From assembly GCF_042643165.1 (NCBI RefSeq), contig NZ_JBHRSH010000001.1, forward strand, positions 1,178,001 through 1,242,000: DNA of 64,000 bases. Direction: 5' to 3'. The translations under genes were made by a program, and so were the position numbers. The stretch comes from Hyphococcus aureus (GTDB taxonomy: Bacteria > Pseudomonadota > Alphaproteobacteria > Caulobacterales > Parvularculaceae). The notes under the pieces were generated by a model. The model was not told the origin of the DNA, did not search any database, and saw nothing but the letters and a program-made list of their open reading frames with translations. Shown here piece after piece: positions 33,808 through 41,984 of the stretch; position 1 is the stretch's first letter; every line of letters begins with the position of its first letter.

Positions 33808-33824
33808 TTTTCTTGTAAAGAAAA
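33808..33824. promoter_or_regulatory. Operator-like repeat 2 (17 bp)
   Basis: TTTTCTTGTAAAGAAAA, a perfect inverted repeat (TTTTCTT/AAGAAAA). It sits 59 bp from the first copy. A third, weaker copy (13 of 17) lies at 33839-33855, 12 bp before the XRE-cupin start codon. Repeats of one site around the regulator's own start suggest autoregulation. Confidence 0.55.
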
Positions 33825-33867
33825 ATAGATAGAGCTATTTTTTGTCTAAGGAAAAAATGGACGTCAG

Positions 33868-34461
33868 ATGCTTTCAGAAACGCTCTCAAAAGGCCTCGAA
33901 GAATATGAAATCGGATCGAAGGTCCGGGCCTTGCGCCTCGATAAAGGCATGGCGCTGGCGCAATTAGGCGAGCATTCGGGCCTTTCGGTCGGCATGCTGT
34001 CGAAAATCGAGCGTGGCCAGATCATTCCGACATTGCCGACTTTGTTGCGCATCGCGATGGTCTACGGCGTCGGCCTCGATCATTTCTTCACCGACGATAA
34101 CGACCGCCCCCTGATCGCCGTGACGCATAAGAAAGAGCGAATGCGCTTTCCCGAACGGCAAGGGGCTAAAGGCGAAACCTATTTTTTCGAAAGTCTGAAC
34201 TTTCCGGCTACGGACAGAAAGCTCAACGGTTTCCTCGCAGAGTTTTCCATGAAGTCGGAGCCGTCAGAACCGCATAGCCATGACGGGGTTGAGTTGATTT
34301 ACATAGTGAAGGGGCAGCTCGCGATCGAGATCGACGGCGATGAACAAATCCTTGATGAAGGCGACGCCATCTATTTTGATAGCCGCACGCCGCACAGTTA
34401 CCGCAGAGCCGGCAAATCGGCATGTTCGGCGCTGATCGTTGTGACCGCTGACGGCGAGTGA
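33868..34461 (+). CDS. XRE-cupin transcriptional regulator
   Basis: A 197-residue regulator with an XRE helix-turn-helix near residues 15-70 (KVRALRLDKGMALAQLGEHSGLS, then MLSKIERGQIIPTLPTLLRIA) and a C-terminal cupin (AEFSMKSEPSEPHSHDG; LDEGDAIYFDSRTPHSYR) near residues 110-190. Cupin domains in such proteins sense small ligands. The start ATG lies just downstream of AT-rich operator-like repeats. It is divergent from fasciclin and is followed by convergent pyrF. Confidence 0.92.
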   Translation: MLSETLSKGLEEYEIGSKVRALRLDKGMALAQLGEHSGLSVGMLSKIERGQIIPTLPTLLRIAMVYGVGLDHFFTDDNDRPLIAVTHKKERMRFPERQGAKGETYFFESLNFPATDRKLNGFLAEFSMKSEPSEPHSHDGVELIYIVKGQLAIEIDGDEQILDEGDAIYFDSRTPHSYRRAGKSACSALIVVTADGE

Positions 34462-34473
34462 CGTCACCCTCGC

Positions 34474-35169
34474 TTACAACGCTCTGGCGATCTCGTCTTG
34501 AATGGCGCTGGCGCTGACGGCTGGGTCTTTCGCGGCGATGATCGGCCGGCCGACCACCAGATGATCGGCGCCGGCGGCGATGGCGTCAGCGGGCGTGACC
34601 ACCCGTTTCTGATCATTGGCGTCGGCGCCCGTGGGCCGAACGCCGGGGGTGACGATTTTCAATGCGTCGCCGAACCGCGCCTTGATGGCGGCGGCTTCTT
34701 TGGCGGAGGCGACAACGCCGTCCGCGCCCGCCTCGGCGGCGAATTCCGCGCGTTTTAGAACAAGATCGGGCAGGGCGATATCGATTCCCATCCGCGTCAG
34801 GCTGTCCTGATTGAGGCTTGTCAAAACGGTGACGCCAAGAATTTTGAGGCGCTTGTCATCACCCCTGCCGTCGACGGCGCCTTTCAGCACATCGGGCTCG
34901 GCGTGCACGGTCAAAAAATCCCCGCCAAATGTCGCGACGCTTTTGACGCCGCGCTCCACGGTCGCGCCGATATCGTGAAATTTGAAATCGAGAAAAACCT
35001 TTTTGCCGTTGTCGGAAAGCCGCTTCGCAAGGTCTAGCCCGCCGATGGGCATCAGCTGATAGCCGATTTTGTAAAATGTTCCCGCCTCGCCAATGGCGTC
35101 GATGGCGGTCTGCGCTTCCTCCGCAGACGGAAGATCGAGGGCGATGATCAGGCGGTCTCTGGCGTTCAT
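34474..35169 (-). CDS. pyrF: Orotidine 5'-phosphate decarboxylase
   Basis: Converts orotidine monophosphate to UMP, the last step of de novo pyrimidine synthesis. A 231-residue TIM barrel starting RDRLIIALDLPSAEEA. The catalytic DxKxxD array is in FLDFKFHDIGATV near residue 60, and GVRPTGADANDQKRV contacts the phosphate. Its ATG overlaps the TGA of the upstream nth gene (ATGA), so translation is coupled. A pairing with nth has no metabolic logic; it is just an operon. Confidence 0.97.
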   Translation of the reverse strand: MNARDRLIIALDLPSAEEAQTAIDAIGEAGTFYKIGYQLMPIGGLDLAKRLSDNGKKVFLDFKFHDIGATVERGVKSVATFGGDFLTVHAEPDVLKGAVDGRGDDKRLKILGVTVLTSLNQDSLTRMGIDIALPDLVLKRAEFAAEAGADGVVASAKEAAAIKARFGDALKIVTPGVRPTGADANDQKRVVTPADAIAAGADHLVVGRPIIAAKDPAVSASAIQDEIARAL

Positions 35170-35924
35170 GATGCGGCTTTCCTTTTTGTCGCTCTCAATT
35201 TCGGCTTCCCGGCCAGCTTCTTTTTCGGCGCGGTTTTTTTCTTGGGCGCCGTCTTTTTCGCCGCCGGTTTTGGCTTATCCGGCGACGTCACCTTTTCCTT
35301 GAAGCCGCAAAGATCGACAATGGGGCAGCGCCAGCATTCGGGTTTTCGCGCCTTGCAGATATAGCGCCCATGCAGGATCAGCCAGTGGTGGGCGTGCTGC
35401 ATGAATTCATCGGGGATGATTTTCTCAAGGCCAAGCTCGACTTCCAGCGGGTTTTTGCCGGGGGCGAGGCCGGTGCGGTTGCCGACCCGGAAAATATGGG
35501 TGTCGACGGCGATGGTCGGCTGGCCGAAGGCGACATTCATGACCACATTGGCGGTCTTGCGGCCGACGCCGGGCAGGGTTTCCAGATCTTCGCGCGTCTG
35601 CGGAACTTCGCCGCCGAAATCGTCGATGATCTTCTGGGACAGCGCGATGACGTTTTTCGCCTTGCCCCGCCACAGGCCGATGGTCTTGATATAGTCGCCC
35701 AGTTTTTTCTCGCCCAGCGCCGCCATTTTCTGCGGTGTGTCGGCGATCTCGAACAATGTCTTCGTCGCCTTGTTGACGCCCACATCCGTCGCTTGGGCGG
35801 ACAGCGCCACGGCGACGACAAGGGTGAACGGGTTTTTGAAATAAAGCTCGGTCTGCGGTTCGGGGCTCGCTTCGGAGAGGCGCTCGAAAATCTTCCGCGC
35901 CGTGTTGCGTGTCATTTTTGGCAT
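35166..35924 (-). CDS. nth: Endonuclease III (DNA glycosylase/AP lyase)
   Basis: Base-excision repair glycosylase for oxidised pyrimidines. The HhH region LETLPGVGRKTANVV (catalytic Lys) and VDTHIFRV (catalytic Asp) are present. The cysteine pattern C-x6-C-x2-C-x5-C (CKARKPECWRCPIVDLC) binds a 4Fe-4S cluster. The start MPKMTRNTARKIF at 35924 follows AAGAGA. After residue 215 comes a lysine/alanine/proline-rich tail of about 37 residues (KKTAPKKKTAPKKK) like histone H1 tails, absent from the E. coli enzyme. A long in-frame extension upstream to 37541 is spurious. Confidence 0.95.
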   Translation of the reverse strand: MPKMTRNTARKIFERLSEASPEPQTELYFKNPFTLVVAVALSAQATDVGVNKATKTLFEIADTPQKMAALGEKKLGDYIKTIGLWRGKAKNVIALSQKIIDDFGGEVPQTREDLETLPGVGRKTANVVMNVAFGQPTIAVDTHIFRVGNRTGLAPGKNPLEVELGLEKIIPDEFMQHAHHWLILHGRYICKARKPECWRCPIVDLCGFKEKVTSPDKPKPAAKKTAPKKKTAPKKKLAGKPKLRATKRKAAS

Positions 35925-36029
35925 GTGGTCTCTTGGAATGATTGGCGCGACCATAACGCGCGCTTCTGCGAGGTAAAGTTCCGCCCTTCGTGAATTGCCG
36001 AAACCGGGCGGCCGACTTATATTTTCCCC

Positions 36030-36575
36030 ATGCCGCGCAACCGTCATTATGAAACCATGGCCCCGGTGCAAAAGGGGCGCGCCTCCAGCGCCTCCGGGCT
36101 GGATGACGTCGCCGACGGGCGGAGCCTTTTTGACGCTGTGCTCTCGCCGAACCGCTCGCTGCCCAATGCCGGCTTTGCGGCGGTGATGACGATTGTCATC
36201 CTGTCCAACCTCGCCTTCGGGACGTATTTTTTCCTCAAAGGCGCCTGGCCGGTGGTGGGCTTTTGCGGGCTTGATGTTTTCGCGGTCTGGCTCGCCTTCA
36301 AGCTGAGCTACCGTCAGGGCCGGTTGCGCGAGCGGGTGCGCGTCACCGAGGACGAGATGTGGGTGGCGCGGGTGCTCCCCTCCGGGCATGAGACCCGTTG
36401 GCGGCTCCAGCCCTTCTGGACCCGGGTCTTCATCGAGCGGCCCATCGGCCATGAAAGCCAGGTGCGGGTCACCTCCCGGGGGCAGACCCTGATCCTCGGA
36501 TCGTTCCTGTCCCCCGACGAGCGGGGCCGGTTCGCCGAAGCCCTGTCGAACGCCTTGGGCAAAGCGCGCCAATAG
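36030..36575 (+). CDS. DUF2244 membrane protein
   Basis: A 181-residue protein of the DUF2244 family: a short N-terminal region, two membrane helices (residues 47-85, AVMTIVILSNLAFGTYFF and PVVGFCGLDVFAVWLAF) and a soluble C-terminal domain (ERVRVTEDEMWVARV; RVTSRGQTLILGSFL). The family is common in alphaproteobacteria and often lies beside nth, as here, divergently. Function unknown; a small inner-membrane protein facing the cytoplasm. Confidence 0.85.
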   Translation: MPRNRHYETMAPVQKGRASSASGLDDVADGRSLFDAVLSPNRSLPNAGFAAVMTIVILSNLAFGTYFFLKGAWPVVGFCGLDVFAVWLAFKLSYRQGRLRERVRVTEDEMWVARVLPSGHETRWRLQPFWTRVFIERPIGHESQVRVTSRGQTLILGSFLSPDERGRFAEALSNALGKARQ

Positions 36576-36611
36576 GCTACACGGGGCCTCTTTTAAACGA
36601 ACAGGACCCAG

Positions 36612-37154
36612 ATGCTCGGCTTTTTCCTTGTTGTGTTTGCGCTGCTCGCTTTGGCGGGCGGTCTCTATTGGCGCTGGCGGACAAAGATCGCCGAGGAGGT
36701 CGTAGAGGGCGCCGCCATCGAATGGGCGCTGATCCGGAAGAATGAGCCGGAATTTCTCGAAGGCATCACCGAGGAGAAGTTTCGCGAGGTGTATGCGCTG
36801 GTGCACACGCCGCGTTTTCCGAAATATGCGCTCGGTGCGATTGCGTCGTTTTTCGTCTCCTTGCCCGTGACATTTGCGATGCTGAATGTGGGGCTCTGGC
36901 TTGCCGGCGCCGCCGGTCTTATTCCGGAGCCGGTTGATGTCGCCGACCGTGTTTTTGTCGAAGACGGCAAGCTCGTGATCTTCAAGGATACGCCGCCCGA
37001 GGCTGCGCTTTATTATATTCGCGACGTCGCGGGGTTTTATTATTTTTTCGGCGTGATGGTCGTCTGGCTCGTCATCGTCTGGTTTTTCATGCGCCGGTTT
37101 CATGCCCGCCGACCGGGCTATCTGCGCGATGAGCTGATCCGCGCAAAAGGATAG
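36612..37154 (+). CDS. Two- to three-helix membrane protein
   Basis: A 180-residue protein with an N-terminal helix (LGFFLVVFALLALAGGLYW) and two more hydrophobic segments near residues 70-100 and 140-160 (YYFFGVMVVWLVIVWFF). Charged residues between the segments (VEGAAIEWALIRKNEPEFLE) form a soluble loop. I do not recognise the family. It lies 36 bp after the DUF2244 gene and 9 bp before the glyoxalase gene, so the three may form one transcription unit. Confidence 0.6.
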   Translation: MLGFFLVVFALLALAGGLYWRWRTKIAEEVVEGAAIEWALIRKNEPEFLEGITEEKFREVYALVHTPRFPKYALGAIASFFVSLPVTFAMLNVGLWLAGAAGLIPEPVDVADRVFVEDGKLVIFKDTPPEAALYYIRDVAGFYYFFGVMVVWLVIVWFFMRRFHARRPGYLRDELIRAKG

Positions 37155-37163
37155 GGAGAAGAC

Positions 37164-37604
37164 ATGCGTTATTTGCACACCATGGTGCGGGTCAAAGACC
37201 TCGACCAGTCGCTCGATTTCTACTGCAACAAGCTCGGCCTCGTTGAGGTTCATCGCATGGAGAACGAAAAGGGCCGATTTACGCTGGTCTTTCTCGCCGC
37301 GCCAGAAGACGCCGAAGCGGCGAAAGAGAAAAAAGCGCCGCTCGTCGAACTGACCTATAATTGGGACACGGAAGATTATGACGGCGGGCGCAATTTCGGC
37401 CATCTCGCCTATCTGGTGGACGATATTTACGCTGCCTGCCAAAAATTGAAAGACGCGGGCGTCGTCATCAACCGGCCGCCTCGCGACGGTCACATGGCGT
37501 TTGTGCGCTCGCCCGATAATATTTCCATTGAGCTTCTTCAAAAAGGCGAGAGGCTCGCCCCTGCCGAGCCCTGGGCCTCTATGGAAAACACCGGAAACTG
37601 GTAA
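37164..37604 (+). CDS. gloA: Lactoylglutathione lyase (glyoxalase I)
   Basis: A 146-residue VOC-fold enzyme that converts the hemithioacetal of methylglyoxal and glutathione to S-lactoylglutathione. The starts of the two halves, YLHTMVRVKDLDQSLDFYCN and NFGHLAYLVDDIYAA, carry the metal-binding His residues. The glutamates in VELTYNWDTEDY and SIELLQKG complete the site. The family length is about 135-150. It is 9 bp downstream of the membrane protein gene. Confidence 0.93.
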   Translation: MRYLHTMVRVKDLDQSLDFYCNKLGLVEVHRMENEKGRFTLVFLAAPEDAEAAKEKKAPLVELTYNWDTEDYDGGRNFGHLAYLVDDIYAACQKLKDAGVVINRPPRDGHMAFVRSPDNISIELLQKGERLAPAEPWASMENTGNW

Positions 37605-37682
37605 GAAGCTTAGGCTTTCCTTAACGCCCGCAAGTCGACATTAAGGCGCCCGCCCAAAGCGCCCCCATTAGAAAGTTTGCCG

Positions 37683-38642
37683 ATGACGGACCTTCCCGTT
37701 CAGCTTGAAAATGTCACCAAGCGATACGGCCCCTTCACGGCGGTGGACGATCTTTCCTTCGCGGTCGGACAGGGCGAAATTTACGGTTTTCTGGGGCCCA
37801 ATGGCGCGGGCAAGACAACGACGCTCCGCATGCTGCTCGACATTGTGCAGCCGACGGAGGGGCGCATTTCGGTCCTTGGATCGAACTCCGCGATCTCCGT
37901 GCGCCGGCGCATCGGCTATCTGCCGGAGGAACGCGGGCTATACCGCAAGATGAAAGCCGCGGACTCGATCGCCTATTTCGCGCGCCTGCGCGGGCTTTCC
38001 GGCGCGGCGGCGAAGAAACGCGCTTATGCGTTGCTGGAGCAATTCGGCCTTGGCGACTTTGCGCGCTCGAAATGCGAAGCGCTGTCGAAGGGCATGGCGC
38101 AAAAAGTTCAATTGCTCGCCACCATCGCCCATGAGCCGGAGCTTCTCATTCTTGACGAACCGTTTTCCGGCCTTGATCCGATCAATCAGCAAACGCTGGA
38201 AGATCTGATCGCCGAACAGCGCGCGGGAGGACGCACGATTATTTTCTCTACCCATGTGATGCAGCATGCGGAGCGGCTCTGCGATCGCTTCCTGATCATC
38301 GCCAAGGGGCAAAAACGGTTTGAGGGAACCTTGTCCGAAGCGCGCGCCGGTTTTGGGCGTCATATCCATGTGCGTTCGCCGGCGCCGGCCGCCGCCTTTG
38401 AGGCGTTTTCCGAGGTTCTTTCCGTTCGGCTTGAACGGGGCGGCGGCGATGAGAACGATTATGACATCGAACTCGGCGAAAACGCCGATCCGCAAGGGTT
38501 TTTGCATCAGGCGGTCGCCGCCGGAATTGTCCTGACCCGTTTCGAACAGGCCGGCGCGACGCTCCATGACATCTTCGTGGCGCTCGCCGGTGATGAGGCG
38601 CTGGCCCCGCTTTCGGGCGCGCGGGCGGAGGCGGCTGAATGA
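37683..38642 (+). CDS. ABC exporter ATP-binding protein (NatA-like)
   Basis: A 319-residue ABC ATPase. Walker A is GPNGAGKTTTLRML near residue 40, the signature loop is ALSKGMAQKVQLLATIAHEP and Walker B is LLILDEPFSGLDP. The C-terminal 90 residues are the extra domain found in ABC-2/NatA-type ATPases (DUF4162-like). With the permease after it (4-nt overlap, ATGA), it forms a type-2 exporter, probably for ions, lipids or drugs. The ATG at 37683 is chosen over a TTG two codons upstream. Confidence 0.93.
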   Translation: MTDLPVQLENVTKRYGPFTAVDDLSFAVGQGEIYGFLGPNGAGKTTTLRMLLDIVQPTEGRISVLGSNSAISVRRRIGYLPEERGLYRKMKAADSIAYFARLRGLSGAAAKKRAYALLEQFGLGDFARSKCEALSKGMAQKVQLLATIAHEPELLILDEPFSGLDPINQQTLEDLIAEQRAGGRTIIFSTHVMQHAERLCDRFLIIAKGQKRFEGTLSEARAGFGRHIHVRSPAPAAAFEAFSEVLSVRLERGGGDENDYDIELGENADPQGFLHQAVAAGIVLTRFEQAGATLHDIFVALAGDEALAPLSGARAEAAE

Positions 38643-40174
38643 AACAGGTGCTTCTCATCGCCTGGCGCGAATACAAGCAATATGTCCTCTCGCGCGGCTT
38701 CCTGATTTTTCTTGTGATGTTCCCCCTGGGGCTTGGGGGCCTGACCGCCGCCATGGGTTTTGCCGAACGGAGCAAGCCGTCGCGCGTCTTTGTCGTCTAT
38801 GATGAGACCGGTCAGTATGCAGACGAGATCGACCGGGAGATTGCGCGCCGTCATGCGCTGGCGACGCTGAATGCGTGGAATGTTTATCTCGCCGCCTTTG
38901 CGCCCGTGGCCGCGGTGGAAGCCCTGCCTGCGCCTTTCGCGCCGGATGGGGTGAGCGACGCACGGGTGAAGGAGATCGAGGAGGCTGGCGGCTACGCCGC
39001 GGCGGAGGCGGCCGTTGCGGAAATTCTGCGGCCAGGCGCTCCGGCATTTACACCCCCGCGCCAGCAATTCGAGCGAGTCGCGGGGCCGGTGGCGCTGGCG
39101 GTGGCAAGGTCGGTGGAGGAGGCGGAAGCGATCTTGCGCCCCTATCTGCTCGATGAACGCAGCATCATTCGCGCCGACGGCGAGACCGCGCCGCTTTTTG
39201 CAGCGGTGCTGATACCGCAAGGGTTCGGCGCGCCCGCGTTCACTGGCGCCGAGGCGCCATCCGCGCAATATTGGAGCCGCAATCTGACCGACACGGCGCT
39301 TGAAGACCTTGTCGGCAATGCGCTCGATGCGGCCTTGAAACGCGAAGCGGCGGAGGCCTTGGGTCTGCCGCGCGCCGCGCTTGACGACGTCGCCGCCATC
39401 GCTGCGCCATTTGAGGCTTACCGCCCCGACCGCGAAGCCGAAGAAGCCCAGCTCGATATGCAGGACCGGATCGAAACGCTGATGCCGGCGGCGCTCACCT
39501 ATATGCTGCTGGTGATTATTTTCGGCGTCGGCAATCTGCTGCTGACGAATACGATTGAAGAACGCTCCAACAAGATCGTTGAAATCCTTTTGTCCTCGGT
39601 GACGGCGGGTCAGTTGATGCTGGGCAAGCTGATCGGCATTGCGGCGGTGGGGCTGACCATGCCGGCGATTTTCCTTTTCGGCGGGCTGGCGGGCTCGGCG
39701 GCGCTGGGCGTCGGCGGCGCCAATGTCATGGGCTCTGTTTTCGCCTCGCTGTTCACCTCGCCGCTGTTGCTGATCTATCTTTTCTATTTCTTCTGCGCCT
39801 ATGCGATTTTCGCGATGATTTTTCTCGCCATCGGCGCGGTCTCGAATTCGCTGCAGGACGCGCAGTCCTATATGGGCCCGGTGATGTTGCTCGTTTTCGC
39901 GCCGCTGCCCTTCATGATCATGGTGTTTGAAAATCCCAATGGTTTCATCGCGTCGCTGCTGACCTGGATTCCCATTTACACGCCCTATGCGGTGATGATG
40001 CGCGCCGCCGCCGATCCGCCCTTGTGGGAAATTGTTGGCGCGACCGCGCTTATGCTCGCCTTTGCAACTGTGCTGGTGCGCTTTCTGGGCCGGATTTTCC
40101 GTAATGCGATCCTGCAATCCTCGCCGCCGAAGGCGCGTGAGGTCTGGCGACTGGCGCGGCAGGACGCGGCCTAG
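38639..40174 (+). CDS. ABC-2 type permease (NatB-like)
   Basis: A 511-residue permease. One membrane helix at the N-terminus (FLIFLVMFPLGLGGLTAAM), a large periplasmic domain of about 240 residues and five to six helices in the C-terminal half (LTYMLLVIIFGVGNLLLTNT, VKTIEERSNKIVEILLSS-like motif) match NatB/ABC-2 permeases. EERSNKIVEILLSSVTAGQL is the family signature. Its start codon overlaps the ATPase gene by 4 bp. It probably exports sodium, drugs or lipids, but the substrate cannot be told. Confidence 0.92.
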   Translation: MKQVLLIAWREYKQYVLSRGFLIFLVMFPLGLGGLTAAMGFAERSKPSRVFVVYDETGQYADEIDREIARRHALATLNAWNVYLAAFAPVAAVEALPAPFAPDGVSDARVKEIEEAGGYAAAEAAVAEILRPGAPAFTPPRQQFERVAGPVALAVARSVEEAEAILRPYLLDERSIIRADGETAPLFAAVLIPQGFGAPAFTGAEAPSAQYWSRNLTDTALEDLVGNALDAALKREAAEALGLPRAALDDVAAIAAPFEAYRPDREAEEAQLDMQDRIETLMPAALTYMLLVIIFGVGNLLLTNTIEERSNKIVEILLSSVTAGQLMLGKLIGIAAVGLTMPAIFLFGGLAGSAALGVGGANVMGSVFASLFTSPLLLIYLFYFFCAYAIFAMIFLAIGAVSNSLQDAQSYMGPVMLLVFAPLPFMIMVFENPNGFIASLLTWIPIYTPYAVMMRAAADPPLWEIVGATALMLAFATVLVRFLGRIFRNAILQSSPPKAREVWRLARQDAA

Positions 40175-40249
40175 GCGCATCAGGCGCATTATAGTCACCG
40201 CGCCGATTGGCGCAGTGGCGTTTGTTCGGCGGCCCGCTAAAACAACGCC

Positions 40250-41641
40250 ATGCCCCGATCCCGATTTAGATATAACCGCCTCAATCACCGCCTCGATATT
40301 CTCGTGCGCGGGCGGTTATGGCTTCAGGTGCTGATCGCCATTGCACTCGGCGTTGCGGTGGGCGCGCTGCTGGGCCCCGACCTTGCGCTTGTTTCGCGGC
40401 AGGTCGCGCAGACGACAGGGGACTGGCTCGCGCTGCCGGGGCGATTATTTCTGGCGCTGATCCGTATGGTGATCATCCCGCTGGTGGTCAGCTCCATTGT
40501 CATGGGAATCGCCGCGGCGGGCGCCGGCGCGGATTTGCGCCGCATCGGCCTACGGCTGACGGCGTTCGTGCTCGTCACCACCTTGATTGGCGCCTCCATT
40601 GGCGGCGGTCTCGCCCGGGTCGTTTCCGCCGGCAAGGAAGTGATGCTCAGCGCGCCGCCGACGCCGCATTTGAAACCGGACCCGGCGACGATTGAGCCGG
40701 TCTCTTCGCCGATTGAAACCATAAGCCGCGAATTGCCGTCGATGATTTCGAATCTGATCCCGCAAAATGTCTCCGCCGCTATTCTCGATCAGGATATGCT
40801 GGCGATTGTCGTCTTTGCGCTGTTCATTGGCGTCGCGACGGTGACGAGCGACAAGCGCGAACTGACCAAACCGCTGGTGGCGCTCGCTGGCGCCGTGCTG
40901 GAAGTCTGCATGACAGTGATCCGCACGGCGATGCGCTTTGCGCCGCTGGCGGTGTTCGGCCTGATGGCGGAAACAACGGCGGTCAACGGCCTCAACACGC
41001 TGATCGATCTCGCGGTTTATTGCGGCGTCGTCATCGGCGGACTGTTCCTGCTGCTCCTGGTTTATCTGACGATCATCGCGCTCATCGGCGGCATGGCGCC
41101 ATGGGCGTTTTTGCGCGCCGTCGCTCCGGTGCAATTGCTGGCGTTTTCCACCTCCAGTTCGGCGGCAGTGATGCCGCTGACCATGAAAACGGCGGTTGAA
41201 AAACTCGGCGTTGCGCCGTCTCTCGCGGGCGCGGTCATTCCGCTTGCGTCGACGGTGAACATGGCGGGGACGGCGCTCTATCAGTCGGCGGCGATTGTGT
41301 TTCTGGCGAATATTGCGGGCGTGACTTTATCGCCGGGTGATCTCGCCTTTGTCATGATCACGCTTACCGGCGCCTCGATCGGCGCGCCCGCGGCGCCGGG
41401 CGCCTCCATCGCGGTTCTTTCGGCGACAGCGACCAGTTTTGGCATCCCGTTGAACGGCCTTGCGCTGGTGCTCGGCGTTGACCGGCTCCTCGACATGGCG
41501 CGCACGGCCGTCAACGTCACCGGCGATCTTGTGGCCTGCCGGTTGCTGTCGGGAATAGAGACGGAAACGCCGGCGCCGGAGGCGCAAAAACCGAACGATG
41601 CGCCGTCGCAAGAGCAACAGCCTCAGCAAGCAACGCCATGA
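40250..41641 (+). CDS. Dicarboxylate/amino acid:cation symporter
   Basis: A 463-residue DAACS-family (GltP/DctA-like) inner-membrane transporter. The serine-rich reentrant loop AFSTSSSAAVMPLT near residue 305, the helix SLAGAVIPLASTVNMAGTALY near residue 330 and the C-terminal GVDRLLDMARTAVNVTGD are the signature segments for cation and substrate binding. Transport is driven by sodium or protons. A second member lies at 59767-61185. The variable tail of 30 residues is Pro/Gln-rich. Confidence 0.95.
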   Translation: MPRSRFRYNRLNHRLDILVRGRLWLQVLIAIALGVAVGALLGPDLALVSRQVAQTTGDWLALPGRLFLALIRMVIIPLVVSSIVMGIAAAGAGADLRRIGLRLTAFVLVTTLIGASIGGGLARVVSAGKEVMLSAPPTPHLKPDPATIEPVSSPIETISRELPSMISNLIPQNVSAAILDQDMLAIVVFALFIGVATVTSDKRELTKPLVALAGAVLEVCMTVIRTAMRFAPLAVFGLMAETTAVNGLNTLIDLAVYCGVVIGGLFLLLLVYLTIIALIGGMAPWAFLRAVAPVQLLAFSTSSSAAVMPLTMKTAVEKLGVAPSLAGAVIPLASTVNMAGTALYQSAAIVFLANIAGVTLSPGDLAFVMITLTGASIGAPAAPGASIAVLSATATSFGIPLNGLALVLGVDRLLDMARTAVNVTGDLVACRLLSGIETETPAPEAQKPNDAPSQEQQPQQATP

Positions 41642-41654
41642 CGATGCTTTTGTG

Positions 41655-41855
41655 CTAGTGCGTCGCGCCGTCTGATTTGTAGATAAACTTGCGGTCGCAA
41701 TAGCCGCATTCGGCTTCGCCGTCTTCGAGCGAGTACCACACGACAGGATGGCCGAGCGCGCCGCCGCCGCCATTGCAGGAAACGCGGCGCTTGTCCGTAT
41801 AGATGACTTCCGGATCGGGAGTGGCGGGTTTCGCCGGGGCTTGTTGGTCGTTCAT
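41655..41855 (-). CDS. CHCC zinc-finger protein (zf-CHCC, NDUFS6-like)
   Basis: A 66-residue protein with the motif VSCNGGGGALGHPVVWY followed by EAECGYCDRKFIY, which fits the C-H-C-C zinc site of the zf-CHCC family. This is the family of the mitochondrial complex I subunit NDUFS6 and its alphaproteobacterial counterparts, where it is a complex I accessory subunit. A small N-terminal Pro/Ala part (MNDQQAPAKPATPDPEV) precedes the domain. It is a single gene, convergent with the symporter. Confidence 0.87.
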   Translation of the reverse strand: MNDQQAPAKPATPDPEVIYTDKRRVSCNGGGGALGHPVVWYSLEDGEAECGYCDRKFIYKSDGATH

Positions 41856-41984
41856 AGGTCGGGAGATTTTCTAATGGCTTGTATAGCTATGGATTGCCGT
41901 CGCCGGCCCTGTTCGTCAAGTCTTTGTGATCTGGCGCCTTGTGGTTGACCCGCCCTGTGTGCAGCGCGATAAGCGCTGTTGAAC

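Noticed and set aside
35925..37541. Long in-frame upstream extension of nth
   Set aside because: It runs opposite to three real genes; the endonuclease III family starts near 35924.
38507..40288. 593-codon frame opposite the ABC permease
   Set aside because: Opposite-strand shadow rich in Arg and His.
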